From positions 62,001 through 126,000 of the forward strand of contig WTGN01000032.1 in NCBI GenBank assembly GCA_011523545.1: a DNA stretch of 64,000 nucleotides, in the 5' to 3' direction. Each line of letters starts with the position of its first letter. Positions within the stretch are counted from its first letter, which is position 1. Positions 61,915 to 64,000 of the stretch are shown piece by piece. This DNA is from Chloroflexota bacterium (GTDB lineage Bacteria; Chloroflexota; Anaerolineae; Aggregatilineales; Phototrophicaceae). The notes below the pieces were generated by a model. That model had not been told where the DNA came from, did not search any database, and saw nothing but the letters and a program-made list of their open reading frames with translations. The translations under genes and the position numbers were made by a program.

Positions 61915-63429
61915 CTACCTGGTCACCAGTTGATAGCGCTGGTTAACCACATTCATCACCAATGAAATGCACAGACTAATCAACAAGTATGAAAGCATAA
62001 CCATCACGATGCCGGTCACCGATTGACCCGACTGATTGATTATCGTGAACGTCACCTGATAGATATCGGTGTAAGCCACGGCGATCGCCAAGCTGGAATT
62101 TTTGGAGAGATTCAAGAATTGATTGCCCAGCGGCGGGATGATGACGCGCAGCGCCTGCGGCAAGATGATCAGGCGCAGCATATCGCCCTGCGACAGCCCT
62201 AGGGCGCGCGACGCTTCCAGCTGCCCTTTGGGAACCGCCTGGATGCCGGCCCGCACAATCTCGGCGATGAAGGCCGAGGTGTAAATGACCAGACCCAGGA
62301 AAATCGCCAGATACGAGGGCCTGAATTCTATGCCCGTCTCGATGTTGCGTCCGCGCCGATCCAGCGTTGGCGGGCGGAAGATCAGCGGCTGCCGCGTGTA
62401 TTCCAGCTCCTGCTCAATCGTCATCAAGCCGGATTCGAATGCCTCTTCGTACTCCATTTCGACGAATTCATCGCGATCATCATCGTAGACCGCAATCTGC
62501 GACGGCGTCGGGCGCATGCCAATGATGAGCCAGCCCAGCAGCGTGAAGCCGGCGAAAGCGGCCAGAGCGTAACGCGTTCGCGGAATCGGCTGACCGCTGC
62601 TCTCGGTGATAAAGGCGAAATAACGTGACATCGCGACCGACACAACAGCGCCGATCACCACAAATACCATCCAGATCCCGAAGAGCGACGTCGGAATCAG
62701 CTCGAAGATGGCGACGCCCTTGATGCTGACATAGATGCCGGGCCGAAACTCAATCGGCGTCCCCGCGCCAACGATGACAATGCCGAGCAAATTGACCAGC
62801 AGGACGACGGCGATCCCCACTTGCCGCAGGCCATTGCGCCAGGCCGGGCGCCGCAGCGACCCGCTGTATTGCCAGATGAGAAGAACAATAAATAAGGACA
62901 GACCATATTGCAGCAGCGGCAGGCTGCGGATGCCCTCTTGCGGGAAGGCGATGGATTCCTGCTGCGGCGGCAGGGAAAATAGCACGATGTAAAACCAGGC
63001 GAAAATCTGCAGCAGCACCGGCGTATTGCGCAGCACCTCGACATAGACGCGCGAGATCGTGCGCAGCAGGAAGTTCCGGCTCAACAAGAAGATGCCGACC
63101 ATGATGCCGATGACGGTTGTCGACGCCAAGCCCAGCAAAACAACACGCAGCGTATTGATGAAGCCGACCTGAAAGGCGTCAATGTAACGGTCGTTCGACG
63201 AATAACTGCCCGAATCGGCGAGATCGAAGCCGGCTCGGTTCTGCAAGAATTCAAAATTTGGCGATTGATTGGTGGATTCCAGCGCGGTGTTGATGCGCGC
63301 CTGCAAGTCGTTCAGGACGATGACGACAATGACGACGAAAATCAACTGCGCGATGCCCCTGATAATGCGGGCGTCACGGAATATCGCTGGCAATAACTGC
63401 TCTTCTTGACCTTCTACTTTCATCACCAT
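61915..63429 (-). CDS. aapQ: Amino-acid ABC transporter permease AapQ
   Basis: 504 residues; ATG at 63429 or 63423. Membrane half of the polar amino-acid importer with AapM. The N-terminal helix with IIRGIAQLIFVVIVVIVLND, then NFEFLQNRAGFDLADSGSYS as in AapQ, the permease core begun by LRVVLLGLASTTVIGIMVGI and VYVEVLRNTPVLLQIFAWFY, and the EAA loop GQLEASRALGLSQGDMLRLI. About 100 residues longer than many AapQ, with an insert near 330-370 (DDDRDEFVEMEYEEAF). 7 bases before aapM. Confidence 0.94.
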   Translation of the reverse strand: MVMKVEGQEEQLLPAIFRDARIIRGIAQLIFVVIVVIVLNDLQARINTALESTNQSPNFEFLQNRAGFDLADSGSYSSNDRYIDAFQVGFINTLRVVLLGLASTTVIGIMVGIFLLSRNFLLRTISRVYVEVLRNTPVLLQIFAWFYIVLFSLPPQQESIAFPQEGIRSLPLLQYGLSLFIVLLIWQYSGSLRRPAWRNGLRQVGIAVVLLVNLLGIVIVGAGTPIEFRPGIYVSIKGVAIFELIPTSLFGIWMVFVVIGAVVSVAMSRYFAFITESSGQPIPRTRYALAAFAGFTLLGWLIIGMRPTPSQIAVYDDDRDEFVEMEYEEAFESGLMTIEQELEYTRQPLIFRPPTLDRRGRNIETGIEFRPSYLAIFLGLVIYTSAFIAEIVRAGIQAVPKGQLEASRALGLSQGDMLRLIILPQALRVIIPPLGNQFLNLSKNSSLAIAVAYTDIYQVTFTIINQSGQSVTGIVMVMLSYLLISLCISLVMNVVNQRYQLVTR

Positions 63430-63600
63430 TTACTTATCGTCGCAAAAGTGAAGAATTTCTTGCGCCAGGCTCGAACCACAACTGCCATAATTCTATTCAA
63501 TCGCAGCGAAAATGACAAATCATTCCAAGCGGTCAAACGCACATCAGCGAATCCTGCAAGGCTTGTCCCATAATTCTGGATGCGCTCCCGTTTTATGGTC
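63430..63600. other. Intergenic region between aapQ and aapJ
   Basis: First part of a ~460-base gap. No gene seen; the rest is taken by the composite repeat at 63601-63747 and the terminator at 63822-63853. Confidence 0.55.
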
Positions 63601-63747
63601 TACCCCACCCCCGGCCCCTCCCGCCATCTCTATGGTCGGAGGGGAGCATACTCGAGCGAATTCGCGTGTTTTTCATTGGATCCAATCGTACTTATATAGC
63701 TCGGCCGTACCTTCCCCCCATTGCTATGGGGGGACCGATGGGGGTTA
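63601..63747. repeat. Composite C/G-rich inverted repeat
   Basis: Outer ends TACCCCACCCCC ... GATGGGGGTTA. Inner hairpins CCCCTCC/GGAGGGG (with nested CCAT/ATGG) and CCCCCCAT-TGCT-ATGGGGGG. Related in plan to the element at 57550-57713. Confidence 0.7.
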
Positions 63748-63821
63748 GACACGATGCTACACTGTATCCAGCATTAGCAGACAATCGTTAGACACTGCCC
63801 ATCGCTGTGGGCCGGTAATAC

Positions 63822-63853
63822 AAAAGGCGCGCCACCGTCTGGGTGGCACGCCT
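63822..63853 (-). terminator. Terminator-like hairpin after aapJ
   Basis: Minus strand AGGCGTGCCACC, 5-base loop, GGTGGCGCGCC, then TTTT. It lies 35 bases past the aapJ stop and may reduce read-through into aapQ, keeping binding protein above permease levels, as is common for such operons. Confidence 0.7.
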
Positions 63854-63887
63854 CTGCAAATTTATGCCAGCTATGCCTGGCTACTGT

Positions 63888-64000
63888 TTAACGGAAGGGC
63901 GCCGCGTACATCAAGCCGCCGTCCGTCCACAAGGCGTTGAAGCCGCGTTCCAGACCGAAGATCGTATCCGGCCCCAGATTGCGGTCGAAGATCTCGGCGT
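63888..64000 (-). CDS. aapJ: Amino-acid ABC transporter substrate-binding protein, C-terminal end
   Basis: Only the last 37 codons are in the window. The reading AEIFDRNLGPDTIFGLERGF and NALWTDGGLMYAAPFR, ending in TAA, is the characteristic AapJ C-terminus. Binds polar amino acids outside the membrane and delivers them to AapQM. Confidence 0.85.
   Translation of the reverse strand, partial: AEIFDRNLGPDTIFGLERGFNALWTDGGLMYAAPFR

Noticed and set aside
63512..63748. 78-codon plus-strand frame
   Set aside because: Mostly the translation of the composite C/G-rich repeat.

Overview
The window looks like a chromosomal segment of a high-GC bacterium of the phylum Chloroflexota, probably class Anaerolineae. 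This is an inference from gene content: three DUF3179 proteins, secreted or membrane proteins with Thr/Pro-rich linkers and SH3 ends, CSLREA/choice-of-anchor-Q beta-helix proteins, an aapJQMP-type amino-acid transporter, and many short GC-rich palindromes between genes. No rRNA, tRNA, CRISPR array, prophage or transposase gene was found.

Layout. 1-696 (minus): 3'-truncated Dam-type adenine methylase with a 10-G tract. 861-4266 (plus): 2-oxoacid dehydrogenase operon E1alpha-E1beta-E2, with three tandem hairpin repeats between the E1 genes. 4282-9862 (plus): accessory-looking stretch with a HEPN-like/YkvA-like protein, a CgeB-type glycosyltransferase, two membrane-anchored T5orf172 (GIY-YIG-like) proteins, an enoyl-CoA hydratase and three small glycine-zipper membrane proteins. 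9867-15985 (minus): DUF3179 protein, large membrane protein, small membrane protein and MscS channel. 16305-18153 (plus): moaA and an SDR. 18172-20885 (minus): tetratricopeptide-like/SH3 protein and a small domain protein. 20996-23679 (plus): small protein, threonine synthase, trypsin-like protease. 23750-29930 (minus): band-7 protein, D-aminoacylase-like and nitrilase-like hydrolases, OmpR-type regulator, Nudix, DtxR regulator. 30157-32861 (plus): DnaJ/CbpA, HtrA, GNAT. 32834-33042 (minus): candidate small structured RNA. 33391-43940 (plus): exonuclease, beta-helix protein, SDR, GNAT, 5'-nucleotidase, TIR-TM-WD40 protein, glycosyltransferase. 43933-44886 (minus): NAD-dependent epimerase-like protein. 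45256-48111 (plus): Sua5 and asnS, surrounded by 76-bp bipartite palindromes. 48390-53972 (minus): radA and three tandem SGNH-hydrolase paralogs. 54529-57504 (plus): two DUF3179 proteins, the second fused to a DsbA-like domain. 57726-64000 (minus): aapP, a greatly enlarged aapM, aapQ and the 3' end of aapJ.

The window mixes ordinary metabolism (oxoacid oxidation, Moco, threonine, tRNA modification and charging, amino-acid uptake, proteostasis with DnaJ next to HtrA) with envelope and accessory functions. The most unusual items are: the minus-strand transcript unit at 32834-33042, with a promoter, a full-length anti-16S Shine-Dalgarno, a 9-codon ORF, hairpins and a terminator; the family of 76-bp two-hairpin elements with compensating stem changes; the T5orf172/glycine-zipper cluster; the possible phase-variable methylase; the TIR-TM-WD40 protein; and the DUF3179-DsbA fusion. 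All functions come from reading motifs by eye; no database search was run.
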